64,000 nucleotides of DNA from Sphingomonas soli NBRC 100801 (GTDB taxonomy: Bacteria; Pseudomonadota; Alphaproteobacteria; Sphingomonadales; Sphingomonadaceae): contig NZ_BCTZ01000001.1 in NCBI RefSeq assembly GCF_001591025.1, positions 124,001-188,000 of the forward strand, in the 5' to 3' direction. Under the pieces are notes generated by a model. It did no database searches. It had not been told where the DNA came from and was given only the letters and a program-made list of their open reading frames with translations. Position numbers and translations under genes: made by a program. Positions 9,462-17,992 of the stretch are shown piece after piece; position 1 is the first letter of the stretch, and every line of letters starts with the position of its first letter.

Positions 9462-9473
9462 TAGAATATTCTA
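9462..9473. promoter_or_regulatory. Candidate operator of the BigR-like repressor
   Basis: The 12-bp perfect palindrome TAGAATATTCTA sits in a very AT-rich stretch (9445-9485) between the divergent repressor and hydrolase genes, in a surrounding sequence that is strongly GC-rich. CTAATATA-type repeats flank it on both sides. BigR-type repressors bind AT-rich imperfect palindromes that cover the promoters of both transcripts, so this single site could control both directions. Binding is inferred from position and symmetry. Confidence 0.7.
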
Positions 9474-9505
9474 ATATATAGTCAAGTATCAGATTGGAGG
9501 CGAAC

Positions 9506-10375
9506 ATGACGACCCCGCAGATCGAGGCGTTCTTCGACGAACCGACCAACACGGTGAGCTATCTGGTCGCCGACCCGATTCAAGGCGTGGCTGCGGTGAT
9601 CGATCCCGTGCTGGATTTCGACCTGGCGAGCGGAGATGCGGATAACCGCTCGGCCGAGCGGATCCTGGCCCATGCCGAGGAACAGGGCTGGCGGATCGAA
9701 ATGGTGCTGGAAACCCATGCCCATGCCGACCACCTGTCTGCCGCGCCGTTCATCAAGGCGAAGACCGGCGCCTGGATCGGTATCGGCGCGCATATTCGCG
9801 ACGTTCAGCGCATCTTTCGCCCCGTCTTCGCGATGACCGATCTCAAGACGGACGGCTCCGATTTCGATCGGCTGTTCGAGGATGGAGAGCGGTTCGCGAT
9901 CGGCAATCTGTCGGTGGAGGTTATGCACGTGCCCGGCCACACCCCGGCTGACCTTGCTTATCGCATCGGCGACGCTGTGTTCGTCGGCGACACGTTGTTC
10001 ATGCCGGATTACGGCACAGCGCGCGCCGACTTTCCGGGCGGCGATGCGCGTACGCTCTATCGCTCGATCCACCGGCTGCTGACGCTGCCGGATGAGACCC
10101 GGCTGTTCATGTGCCACGATTACAAGGCGCCGGGCCGCGATGACTATCGCTGGCAATCGACCGTCGGGGAGCAGCGGCGCGCGAGCGTTCATGTCCATGA
10201 AGGCGTCAGCGAGGAGGATTTCGTCGCGATGCGCGAAGCGCGCGATGCCGGGCTCGCGGTACCCAAGCTGTTGCTGCCGTCGATCCAGGTGAACGTGCGC
10301 GCAGGCCGCTTCCCCGCAGCGGAAGCGAATGGCGTCAGCTATCTGCGAATTCCGGTGAAGTTGAGAACAGCCTGA
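9506..10375 (+). CDS. blh: MBL-fold hydrolase / persulfide dioxygenase-like (BLH)
   Basis: The 289-residue protein has the metallo-beta-lactamase metal motif THAHADHL (His71, His73, Asp75, His76), a later metal histidine in HVPGHTPAD, the bridging Asp in VGDTLF and a final His in CHDY. In BigR-regulated operons this enzyme, called BLH, oxidises glutathione persulfide to sulfite. ATG 9506 is preferred over an in-frame TTG at 9494 because GGAGG (9496-9500) is ideally spaced. It is divergent from the repressor and shares its operator region. Sulfite would then be exported by the TauE-like permease of the same module. Confidence 0.9.
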   Translation: MTTPQIEAFFDEPTNTVSYLVADPIQGVAAVIDPVLDFDLASGDADNRSAERILAHAEEQGWRIEMVLETHAHADHLSAAPFIKAKTGAWIGIGAHIRDVQRIFRPVFAMTDLKTDGSDFDRLFEDGERFAIGNLSVEVMHVPGHTPADLAYRIGDAVFVGDTLFMPDYGTARADFPGGDARTLYRSIHRLLTLPDETRLFMCHDYKAPGRDDYRWQSTVGEQRRASVHVHEGVSEEDFVAMREARDAGLAVPKLLLPSIQVNVRAGRFPAAEANGVSYLRIPVKLRTA

Positions 10376-10649
10376 CGCCTCTGGCGCGTCGCATTTCCAA
10401 CCTCCATGTCCATCATAGGCCTATCGCCAGCGGGCCGAACGCCGTGGAGAAAGCGCGACTTCGCAATTGAATGTTCGCACCAGGAATATTCTGCTCAAAA
10501 CCTGTCAGTCCGCAATCGGCCCAAAATCCGACGCCTAGCAACGTTGGCGAGGTCTGGCGTAGTCAGGCGCGATTGGGCCAATCCAAAGGAGAAGCTCAAT
10601 GTGAAATCTAGCTCTCGCCCGTGTCCAAGTGGCCGCGGGGGAGAGCACT
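10376..10649. other. 274-bp gap before traG with no clear gene
   Basis: No convincing gene, tRNA or terminator is seen. A purine-rich AAAGGAG (about 10585-10591) precedes a GTG at 10601, but the frame it opens overlaps traG with an Arg/Pro-rich product that looks like a shadow. This is the right edge of the cargo insertion, so decayed ICE sequence may lie here. Confidence 0.5.
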
Positions 10650-12677
10650 GTGACACCCACAAAACTCCTTATCGGCCAGATCTTTGTCGTCTTCGCGATC
10701 GTGCTCGGCGGAATCGGGCTGGCTACCCAGTGGGCGGCGGCCGAGCTGGCCTATCAGCCCGAGCTCGGCGCGCCATGGTTCCATGCCCTTGGCCGCCCAA
10801 TCTATCAGCCATGGGCGCTCTTTGTGTGGTGGTATCATTTCGACGCCTACGCGCCTCACGTGTTCGACCGCGCCGGCGGTGTCGCGGCCGCGAGCGGCTT
10901 TGCTGGATGTGGCGCCGCCGTGTTTGGCTCGATATGGCGTGCGCGCCAGCGCAACAACATCACCACCTATGGCTCGGCGCGCTGGGCCAGCGTTTCGGAG
11001 ATGCGCCGCGCGGGCCTTTTTGAGCAGCAGGGCGTGTTTCTCGGTCGCAGCGGCCGCGACTATCTGCGTCATGACGGCCCAGAGCATGTCATGGCCTTTG
11101 CGCCGACGCGTTCGGGCAAAGGCGTCGGCCTGGTCGTGCCGACCTTGCTCGGCTGGACCGGCTCGGCAGTCGTCCACGACATTAAAGGCGAGAATTGGCA
11201 GCTGACCGCCGGCTGGCGGGCGCGGTTCTCGCACTGCCTGCTGTTCAACCCGACCGACGCCCGTTCTGCTCGGTACAATCCCCTCCTTGAGGTCCGCCGC
11301 GGCGCCGAGGAAGTCCGCGACGTCCAGAACATCGCCGATATCCTGGTCGATCCCGAAGGGGCGCTCGAACGGCGCAGTCATTGGGAAAAGACCAGCCATT
11401 CGCTGCTGGTGGGGACGATTCTCCATATCCTCTACGCGGAGGAAGAGAAGACACTCGCGCGGGTCGCAACCTTTCTGTCCGACCCTCAGCGACCGTTCAA
11501 GACCACGCTGAACCGGATGATGACGACAAATCATCTGGGAACACCCGACGCACCGCGAGTCCACCCCGTTGTTGCGTCAGCTGCGCGCGAGGTCCTCAAC
11601 AAGTCCGAGAATGAGCGCTCGGGTGTGCTCTCGACCGCGATGTCATTCCTTGGTCTGTATCGCGACCCCACCGTCGCCGACGTTACGTCGCGGTCCGATT
11701 GGCGAATTGCCGACCTCGTCGAGGGCAAGTCACCGGTCTCGCTGTACCTAGTCGTGCCGCCGTCGGACATCAGTCGGACCAAACCGCTGGTTCGCCTCGT
11801 ACTCAACCAGATCGGCCGCCGGCTGACCGAGCATCTCCACGCCCAGAACCAGCCGGGCCGGCACAAGCTGCTGATGATGCTCGACGAGTTCCCGGCGCTG
11901 GGACGGCTCGACTTCTTCGAGACGAGCCTTGCTTTCATGGCAGGCTATGGCGTGCGCGCTTTCCTGATCGCCCAGAGCCTCAACCAGATCGAGAAGGCCT
12001 ATGGCGAGTACAATTCGATCCTCGACAACTGCCATGTCCGCATCGCCTTCGCGACCAATGACGAGCGGACCGCCAAGCGCATCTCGGATGCACTCGGGAC
12101 CGCAACCGAACAGCGTAGCATGCGCAACTATGCCGGACACCGGCTCGCGCCCTGGCTCGCCCATGTCATGGTCAGCCGCCAGGAGACCGCTCGCGCGCTG
12201 CTGACGCCAGGCGAAGTCATGCAGCTGCCGCCGACCGACGAGCTGGTGCTCGTCGCCGGGACCCCGCCGATCCGTGCGAAGAAGCTGCGCTATTTCGAGG
12301 ACGCGCGTTTCATGTCGCGCGTCCTGCCGCCGCCGCTGTTGATGGTTGGCGGCTATGTCGATCGACCCACGCCGCGCGATGACGACTGGGAAGGAGTTGT
12401 CCGCGGCGTCGATGCCCGGCTTGCCGAAAAGGATGATTCGGACGCAGTTGGCGAAGCCGGTGCTCTTGAGCAGGCCCGGCAACCCGAACTTGAACTTGAT
12501 CGGCCAGCGGCGCCCGCGCCCGAGGTCGCCGGCCCGCTCGGTCTGGGTGAAGACGAAGGCGACGAGGCGAGCGACAAGCGCGCGATGGATCAGGCGCGTG
12601 CGCTGGGCACCGCCCGCACCGTCTATGCGATCGAAGCGGGTAAGGGTGACGCTAACGATCTGCAGCTGGATCGGTGA
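10650..12677 (+). CDS. traG: Conjugal coupling protein TraG/VirD4
   Basis: This type IV coupling protein (about 675 residues) links the relaxosome to the Trb channel at the inner membrane. Two N-terminal membrane helices (about residues 5-30 and 65-90) are followed by a RecA-like ATPase with Walker A TRSGKGVGLVVPT near residue 153 and Walker B LLMMLDEFPALG near residue 410. GTG 10650 is chosen because GGGGGAG lies just upstream; an in-frame GTG at 10629 is possible. The C-terminal 130 residues are acidic and variable, as in related proteins. The stop overlaps the next start (GTGA), so the transfer operon begins here. Confidence 0.95.
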   Translation: MTPTKLLIGQIFVVFAIVLGGIGLATQWAAAELAYQPELGAPWFHALGRPIYQPWALFVWWYHFDAYAPHVFDRAGGVAAASGFAGCGAAVFGSIWRARQRNNITTYGSARWASVSEMRRAGLFEQQGVFLGRSGRDYLRHDGPEHVMAFAPTRSGKGVGLVVPTLLGWTGSAVVHDIKGENWQLTAGWRARFSHCLLFNPTDARSARYNPLLEVRRGAEEVRDVQNIADILVDPEGALERRSHWEKTSHSLLVGTILHILYAEEEKTLARVATFLSDPQRPFKTTLNRMMTTNHLGTPDAPRVHPVVASAAREVLNKSENERSGVLSTAMSFLGLYRDPTVADVTSRSDWRIADLVEGKSPVSLYLVVPPSDISRTKPLVRLVLNQIGRRLTEHLHAQNQPGRHKLLMMLDEFPALGRLDFFETSLAFMAGYGVRAFLIAQSLNQIEKAYGEYNSILDNCHVRIAFATNDERTAKRISDALGTATEQRSMRNYAGHRLAPWLAHVMVSRQETARALLTPGEVMQLPPTDELVLVAGTPPIRAKKLRYFEDARFMSRVLPPPLLMVGGYVDRPTPRDDDWEGVVRGVDARLAEKDDSDAVGEAGALEQARQPELELDRPAAPAPEVAGPLGLGEDEGDEASDKRAMDQARALGTARTVYAIEAGKGDANDLQLDR

Positions 12678-13081
12678 CCATGATCGAGAAGGTCCGCCAC
12701 CAGCTCTTCCTGCCGCGCCCCGTCAGCGACCGGCTTGAAGCAATCGCCGCCAAGCCAGGCGCATCCAAGTCCGCGATACTCGCCGACGCGGTCACCGCCT
12801 GGCTGGACCGGCGCGGCAAATCCGAGCTTGATGATCGGTTCGGCCTTCGGCTCGATCGCCTGACCGCGTCACTCGGTCGCACTGAACGGCACAACCATAT
12901 CGTGCTGGAAACCCTCGCGCTGTCGATCCGATACCAGCTTTCGATTCATGCACCACTGGCCGAGAATGACGTGGCTGGCCGCGCGAAAGCGCGCGAGCGC
13001 TTCGAAGCCTTTGTCGCTCAGGTTGGGCGTCAGATTGCAGCTGGCCGCCATACCTTTGGCGACGATGAGTCCGACCGATGA
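12674..13081 (+). CDS. Ribbon-helix-helix (CopG-like) protein of the transfer operon
   Basis: The 135-residue protein has an N-terminal ribbon-helix-helix pattern, a short basic strand (RHQLFLPRPVSDRLEAIA) followed by two helices (about residues 10-50), then a helical C terminus of unknown function. RHR proteins at this place between traG and trbB are common in these ICEs and may regulate transfer genes or help at oriT. GTG 12674 overlaps the traG stop by four bases; an in-frame ATG at 12680 is an alternative. Its stop overlaps the trbB start by four bases. Confidence 0.8.
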   Translation: MTMIEKVRHQLFLPRPVSDRLEAIAAKPGASKSAILADAVTAWLDRRGKSELDDRFGLRLDRLTASLGRTERHNHIVLETLALSIRYQLSIHAPLAENDVAGRAKARERFEAFVAQVGRQIAAGRHTFGDDESDR

Positions 13082-14064
13082 CTGGTACGGCTTCCGCCAA
13101 TCGTCGCCGAGCGATGCTGCGAACCGCGATGGGTCCCGACATCGCCGCAGCACTGGCCGATCCGCTCGTCGTCGAGATCATGGTCAACCCCGATGGCGCA
13201 CTGCGTCTCGACCGGCTGGGCCAGGGCCGAACCGATACCAGCATCCGCCTGGACCCGGCACAGGTGGAGCGGATCCTCCGGCTGGTCGCCAGCCATGCGC
13301 GTGCCGAGGTCCATGGCGAGGCACCGATCGTGTCGGCGGAGCTGCCGCCGCATATCGAGGGGCGGGCAGGGGAACGGTTCGAGGGCGTGCTGCCGCCGGT
13401 CGCGGTCGGGCCGTGCTTCTCGATCCGCAAGCCGGCCGAGCGCCTCTACAGCCTCGACGACTATGTGAGCGACGGCATTATGGGCCGGGCGGCGGCGGAC
13501 CGACTGAAGGCAGCCGTTGTCCAGCGCTTCAACATCCTGGTCGCGGGCGGCACAAGCTCGGGCAAGACGACACTCGCCAATGCGCTTCTGGCCGAGATGG
13601 CGTGGATCGATGAGCGAGTCATCCTGATCGAGGACACGCGCGAGTTGCAAAGTCCCGCACCCGACACGGTCGCGTTGCGGACCCGGCCAGGTATCGTGAC
13701 GATGGCCGATCTTGTGCGCTCGACGCTGCGGCTGCGGCCCGACCGCATCATCGTCGGCGAGGTTCGCGGTCCCGAGGCGCTGGACATGCTCAAGGCGTGG
13801 AATACCGGGCATCCGGGCGGCATCGCCACCGTCCACGCCAATAGCGCCGCATCGGCGCTCCACCGCATCGAGCAGCTCGTCCAGGAGGCCGTCGTCACGG
13901 TGCCGCGGCGCCTGATCGTCGAGGCGATCGACCTTATCGTCTTCATCTCGGGTCGCGGACTCGATCGCCGGATCGAGACGATCGCCCGCGTCGCCGGTCT
14001 CGACCCAGACGGAAATTACCGTCTCACCGACCTTCTCGACCCGTCCCACCAGCAAGGAGAGTGA
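13078..14064 (+). CDS. trbB: Conjugal transfer ATPase TrbB (VirB11 family)
   Basis: This 328-residue secretion ATPase has an N-terminal domain, Walker A ILVAGGTSSGKTTLAN near residue 155, an Asp box ILIEDTRELQ near residue 180, Walker B IIVGEVRGPEALDML near residue 222 and a His box TGHPGGIATVHANSA. VirB11-type hexamers at the inner-membrane base power assembly of the pilus and DNA transfer. It starts with ATGA overlapping the preceding gene, and its stop overlaps a GTG upstream of trbC. Length and motifs are complete. Confidence 0.96.
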   Translation: MTGTASANRRRAMLRTAMGPDIAAALADPLVVEIMVNPDGALRLDRLGQGRTDTSIRLDPAQVERILRLVASHARAEVHGEAPIVSAELPPHIEGRAGERFEGVLPPVAVGPCFSIRKPAERLYSLDDYVSDGIMGRAAADRLKAAVVQRFNILVAGGTSSGKTTLANALLAEMAWIDERVILIEDTRELQSPAPDTVALRTRPGIVTMADLVRSTLRLRPDRIIVGEVRGPEALDMLKAWNTGHPGGIATVHANSAASALHRIEQLVQEAVVTVPRRLIVEAIDLIVFISGRGLDRRIETIARVAGLDPDGNYRLTDLLDPSHQQGE

Positions 14065-14066
14065 AC

Positions 14067-14429
14067 ATGCATATCCTCATGCCGTCGAATTCCCGCACGC
14101 GGCGCAATCAGATCCGGCTCATGAAGATCGGCGCCGCATGCATTGGCTTGGGGCTGGCACTGGGCATCGCCGTGCAGGCACAGGCAGCCGGGTCAGGAAT
14201 GCCCTGGGAGCAACCGCTCCAGCAGGTGCTGGAATCGGTGCAGGGCCCCGTCGCGAAGATCGTGGCGGTGATCATCATCATCGTCACCGGCCTGACGCTT
14301 GCGTTCGGCGAGACCGCGGGCGGGTTCCGCAAGCTCATCCAGATCGTGTTCGGGCTTTCGATCGCCTTCGCCGCGTCGAGCTTCTTCCTGAGCTTCTTCA
14401 GCTTCGGCGGCGGAGCGCTGATCTCGTGA
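14067..14429 (+). CDS. trbC: Conjugal pilin TrbC (VirB2 family)
   Basis: This is a small protein (120 residues) with a signal peptide ending near AQAAGSG and two C-terminal hydrophobic helices (about residues 60-82 and 90-115), the form of VirB2/TrbC prepilins that are processed and may be cyclised to build the mating pilus. ATG 14067 has AAGGAGA (14054-14060) at good spacing; the GTG at 14061, overlapping the trbB stop, is the alternative. Its stop overlaps the trbD start (GTGA). Confidence 0.93.
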   Translation: MHILMPSNSRTRRNQIRLMKIGAACIGLGLALGIAVQAQAAGSGMPWEQPLQQVLESVQGPVAKIVAVIIIIVTGLTLAFGETAGGFRKLIQIVFGLSIAFAASSFFLSFFSFGGGALIS

Positions 14430-14698
14430 CCGGCAGCGGCGGGCATATCGAAGGCTTTGAGGCGCCGATCCATGCGAGCCTCGGCTCGCCGATCCTGCTC
14501 GGCGGCGCGCCGAGGGCAATCGCGATCGTCAACGGGACGATCGCAGCGGCGGTCGGACTGGGCCTCCAGCAGTGGATCACCGGCTTCGCCCTCTGTGCGG
14601 TCGGACACAGCCTCGCCGTCTTCGCTGCCCGCCGCGACCCTGATTTCGCGCCGGTCCTGCTCCGCCACCTCCGCCAGAAAGGCCATTTCGCGTGCTGA
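14426..14698 (+). CDS. trbD: Conjugal transfer protein TrbD (VirB3 family)
   Basis: The 90-residue protein has the TrbD N-terminal signature (EGFEAPIHASLGSPILLGGAP) and two adjacent membrane helices (about residues 32-70), as in VirB3/TrbD, a small inner-membrane partner of the VirB4/TrbE ATPase. GTG 14426 overlaps the trbC stop by four bases and puts the conserved motif at the N terminus; longer frames from 14138 only shadow trbC. Its end overlaps the trbE start by seven bases. Confidence 0.93.
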   Translation: MTGSGGHIEGFEAPIHASLGSPILLGGAPRAIAIVNGTIAAAVGLGLQQWITGFALCAVGHSLAVFAARRDPDFAPVLLRHLRQKGHFAC

Positions 14699-17130
14699 AC
14701 CTGTCCGAATATCGCAGCCGCGCCGACCGGCTCGCCGATCGCCTGCCCTGGGCGGCATTGGTCGCGCCGGGCGTGATCCTCAACAAGGACGGCAGCTTCC
14801 AGCGCACCCTCCGGTTCCGCGGTCCCGATCTGGAATCGGCGACCGAGGCCGAACTCGTCTCCGCTTGCGCGCGAGCCAATAATGTCCTCAAGCGATTCGG
14901 CACCGGCTGGGCGCTGTTCTTCGAAGCCGAGCGCCGCGAGGCCCTGGCCTATCCGGAAAGCAGCTTCCCCGACCCGGCGTCCTGGCTGGTGGATCAGGAA
15001 CGGCGTGCCGCCTTCCTGGCCGAAGGCGAGCATTATGAGAGCCGCTATCATCTGACCCTGGTCTGGTTGCCGCCCGCCGATGCGGCCGATGCCGCCGGGC
15101 GGTCGCTGGTTGAACGACCCGAGGCAGACCATGGTCGCGACTGGCGGGCCGCGCTTGCCGGGTTTGTCGCCGAGAGTGATCGCGCGCTCGACCTATTCGC
15201 CGGGTTCATGCCGGAGATCCGCGCGCTGGACGATGCCGAGACCCTGGCCTTTCTACACGGAACGATCTCGACGCGTCGGCACGCCATCACCGTGCCAGGA
15301 ACGCCCATGTATCTGGACGGACTGCTTGCAGACACGCCGCTGACCGGCGGGCTCGAGCCGATGCTCGGCAATCTTCATCTGCGCACCCTGACCGTGATGG
15401 GGTTCCCCAACCTCAGCCGTCCGGGGATCCTCGACGCGCTCAACCATCAGGATTTCGCCTATCGCTGGGTCACGCGCTTCATCGCGCTCGACAAAAGCGA
15501 CGCGACCAAGGTGCTGACCAAGCTGCGCCGGCAATGGTTCAACAAGCGCAAGTCGGTGACCGCGATGCTGCGCGAGGTCATCTACAATCAGCCCGTCCAA
15601 CTGCTCGACAATGATGCCGACAACAAGGTGGGCGACGCCGATCTCGCCTTGCAGGAGTTGGGCGGCGACCATGTCGCGTTCGGCTACCTGACAACCACGA
15701 TCACGGTATCGGACGAGGATCGGATCCGGGCCGAGGACAAGGTCCGGCAGGTCGAGCGGATCGTCAACGGGCTCGGCTTCACGACCATTCGCGAAGGCGT
15801 GAACGCAGTCGAGGCCTGGCTGTCGTCGCTGCCGGGACAGGTCTATGCCAATGTCCGCCAGCCGCTGGTGCATACGCTGAACCTTGCGCATCTGATGCCG
15901 CTCTCGTCGGTATGGGCGGGACCGGTGCGCAACGCGCATCTGGACGGGCCGCCGTTGCTCTTTGCGCAGACCGCGGGATCGACGCCGTTCCGGCTGGCGA
16001 CGCATGTCGGCGATGTCGGTCATATGCTGGTGGTTGGTCCGACCGGTGCAGGCAAGTCGGTGCTGCTGGCGCTGATCGCGTTGCAATTCCGGCGCTACGC
16101 ATATGCCCAGGTCTATATCTTCGACAAGGGTTTCTCCGCGCGCGCCGCGGTGCTGGCGATGGGCGGGGCACATCATGCGCTCGGGCTGGGCGCCGATGGT
16201 GGCGAGACGCTAGCCTTCCAGCCTCTCCGCCGCATCGACCATGCAACCGAGCGGAGCTGGGCAGCGGAGTGGATCGCGGCGTTGCTTGCGCACGAGAAGG
16301 TCGTCGTCACCCCCGAGATCAAGGACCAGCTCTGGTCTGCGCTGCTCAGCCTGGCCTCCGCACCGCCCGAGGAGCGGACGCTCACCGGCCTGGCGCTACT
16401 GCTCCAATCCAATGCACTTCGAACCGCGCTTGGGGCCTATACGCTCGATGGTCCCTACGGCCGGTTGCTCGACGCTGCCGAGCAGAACCTCGCCTTCGCC
16501 GATGTCCAGTGCTTCGAGACTGAAGCGCTTATGGGACAAGCGGGCGTGGTCGCGCCGGTGCTGACCTATCTGTTTCACCGGCTCGAGGAACGCTTCGACG
16601 GGCGACCGACATTGCTGGTGCTCGACGAGGCCTGGATCTTCCTCGACCACCCGCTCTTCGCCGCGCGGATCCGCGAATGGCTGAAGGTGCTTCGCAAGAA
16701 GAATGTCGCGGTGCTGTTCGCGACGCAGAGCCTGGCGGACATCGCGTCGAGTTCGATCGCCCCGGCAATCATCGAGAGCTGCCGGCAACGCATCCTGCTG
16801 CCCAACGACCGTGCGATCGAGCCGCAGGGGCGTGAAGCCTATGAGCGCTTCGGATTGAACGACCGGCAGATCGAGCTGGTCAGCCGGGCGACCCCGAAGC
16901 GCCAATATTATCTCCAGTCTGCGCGCGGCAACCGCCTGTTCGAGTTGGGGCTCGGACCGGTGGCGCTGGCGCTGTGCGGCGCATCCGATCCCGCAAGCCA
17001 GGCCCGGATCGATGCGCTGCTCGCCAAACATGGCGCCGCCGCTTTCGCCGAGAGCTTCCTTGCCGATGCCGGCCTCGACTGGGCGGCCGGCCTCCTCGCC
17101 GATTTTCCGTCCCCCCACGCACAGGAGTAA
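14692..17130 (+). CDS. trbE: Conjugal transfer ATPase TrbE (VirB4 family)
   Basis: This large ATPase (812 residues) has the VirB4/TrbE layout: an N-terminal half that binds the inner-membrane complex and a C-terminal motor domain with Walker A VVGPTGAGKSVLLALIA near residue 450 and Walker B TLLVLDEAWIFLD near residue 640, followed by ATQSLADIASSSIA. It energises pilus assembly and substrate transfer. GTG 14692 overlaps trbD. The product is full length with no frameshift. A gap of five bases and the AGGAG motif of trbJ follow. Confidence 0.96.
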   Translation: MLNLSEYRSRADRLADRLPWAALVAPGVILNKDGSFQRTLRFRGPDLESATEAELVSACARANNVLKRFGTGWALFFEAERREALAYPESSFPDPASWLVDQERRAAFLAEGEHYESRYHLTLVWLPPADAADAAGRSLVERPEADHGRDWRAALAGFVAESDRALDLFAGFMPEIRALDDAETLAFLHGTISTRRHAITVPGTPMYLDGLLADTPLTGGLEPMLGNLHLRTLTVMGFPNLSRPGILDALNHQDFAYRWVTRFIALDKSDATKVLTKLRRQWFNKRKSVTAMLREVIYNQPVQLLDNDADNKVGDADLALQELGGDHVAFGYLTTTITVSDEDRIRAEDKVRQVERIVNGLGFTTIREGVNAVEAWLSSLPGQVYANVRQPLVHTLNLAHLMPLSSVWAGPVRNAHLDGPPLLFAQTAGSTPFRLATHVGDVGHMLVVGPTGAGKSVLLALIALQFRRYAYAQVYIFDKGFSARAAVLAMGGAHHALGLGADGGETLAFQPLRRIDHATERSWAAEWIAALLAHEKVVVTPEIKDQLWSALLSLASAPPEERTLTGLALLLQSNALRTALGAYTLDGPYGRLLDAAEQNLAFADVQCFETEALMGQAGVVAPVLTYLFHRLEERFDGRPTLLVLDEAWIFLDHPLFAARIREWLKVLRKKNVAVLFATQSLADIASSSIAPAIIESCRQRILLPNDRAIEPQGREAYERFGLNDRQIELVSRATPKRQYYLQSARGNRLFELGLGPVALALCGASDPASQARIDALLAKHGAAAFAESFLADAGLDWAAGLLADFPSPHAQE

Positions 17131-17135
17131 GTTCA

Positions 17136-17879
17136 ATGCGTATTGCTGCCCGAAAATTGATCATCTCGACCGCGCTTGGCTTTGGCACCCTCGGTTCGCT
17201 CGCGATGAGCCTGATGATGGCAACGCCCGCCCATGCCCAGATCACGGTGTTCGATCCGGGCAACTATAGCCAGAATCTGCTGACGGCGGCGCGGACGCTC
17301 AGCCAGATCAACAACCAGATCCAGTCGCTCCAGAACGAAGCGGCGATGCTGATCAACCAGGCGAAGAACCTCTCCAGGATCGACTTCCCGCAATTGCAGG
17401 CGATCATGGCGAAGCTCCAGCAGATCGACCGGCTGATGGGTCAGGCGCAGGGGATCGGCTTCCGGGTCGACGGGATCGAGCAACAATATCGCAGGCTCTT
17501 CCCGGAGCAGTTCGACGCGGCGCTTAAGCGTGACGGTCAGGTCATGGCCGCACGAGCGCGGCTCGATGCCGCGATGGGGGCCTTCCGCCAGACGATGAGC
17601 GTCCAGTCCGAGGTGGTCGAGAATGTCCAGGAGGATGCGCAGACCTTGAGCGCGCTCGTCGCGCGAAGCCAGGGTGCCGAGGGCGCATTGCAGGTCGGCC
17701 AGGCGACCAACCAGCTCCTCGCACTCGCCGCCAAGCAGCAGTTCCAGATCCAGACGTTGATGGCTGCACAATACCGGGCGCAATCGATGGAGCAGGCGCG
17801 GCGCACCCAGGCCGAGATCGATGGGCGCGCTCGCACGCGGCGCTTCCTGGGCGCCGGCTCGGCCTACACCCAGCGCTGA
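17136..17879 (+). CDS. trbJ: Conjugal transfer protein TrbJ (VirB5 family)
   Basis: The 247-residue protein has a signal peptide ending at ATPAHAQ and a long Gln-rich helical body (SQINNQIQSLQNEAAMLINQ near residue 60), typical of TrbJ/VirB5 minor pilus components. ATG 17136 is preceded by ACAGGAGTAA. Longer frames upstream shadow the end of trbE. In many P-type operons trbJ is followed by trbK, a small entry-exclusion lipoprotein; no such gene is visible here and the 113-base gap to trbL instead holds two hairpins. Confidence 0.93.
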   Translation: MRIAARKLIISTALGFGTLGSLAMSLMMATPAHAQITVFDPGNYSQNLLTAARTLSQINNQIQSLQNEAAMLINQAKNLSRIDFPQLQAIMAKLQQIDRLMGQAQGIGFRVDGIEQQYRRLFPEQFDAALKRDGQVMAARARLDAAMGAFRQTMSVQSEVVENVQEDAQTLSALVARSQGAEGALQVGQATNQLLALAAKQQFQIQTLMAAQYRAQSMEQARRTQAEIDGRARTRRFLGAGSAYTQR

Positions 17880-17886
17880 CGAGACC

Positions 17887-17921
17887 GGGCGCGGACGGCA
17901 CGTCCCCGACCGTCCGTGCCC
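17887..17921 (+). promoter_or_regulatory. First hairpin between trbJ and trbL
   Basis: Arms 17887-17898 and 17910-17921 can form a 12-bp GC-rich stem with one mismatch and an 11-base loop. There is no T-tract, so it is not a classical terminator. It may stabilise upstream trb mRNA or dampen read-through. Confidence 0.55.
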
Positions 17922-17926
17922 GCAGC

Positions 17927-17968
17927 CCGCGGGGCTTCGGCACCGCTCCCCTCGCCGGAGCCCCGCGG
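17927..17968 (+). promoter_or_regulatory. Second, stronger hairpin between trbJ and trbL
   Basis: Arms 17927-17941 and 17954-17968 form a 15-bp stem (14 pairs, one mismatch) with a 12-base loop. It ends 24 bases before the trbL start, just ahead of its GAGGAC ribosome-binding site. No T-tract follows. It could set the ratio of trbL to upstream products by mRNA processing or translation control; this is inference. Confidence 0.55.
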
Positions 17969-17992
17969 CACCATTTTCATGAGGACAGATAC

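Noticed and set aside
10406-11023. A frame before and over the start of traG with AAAGGAG in front of GTG 10601
   Set aside because: The product is Arg/Pro-rich and continues out of frame inside traG, which has its own ribosome-binding site.
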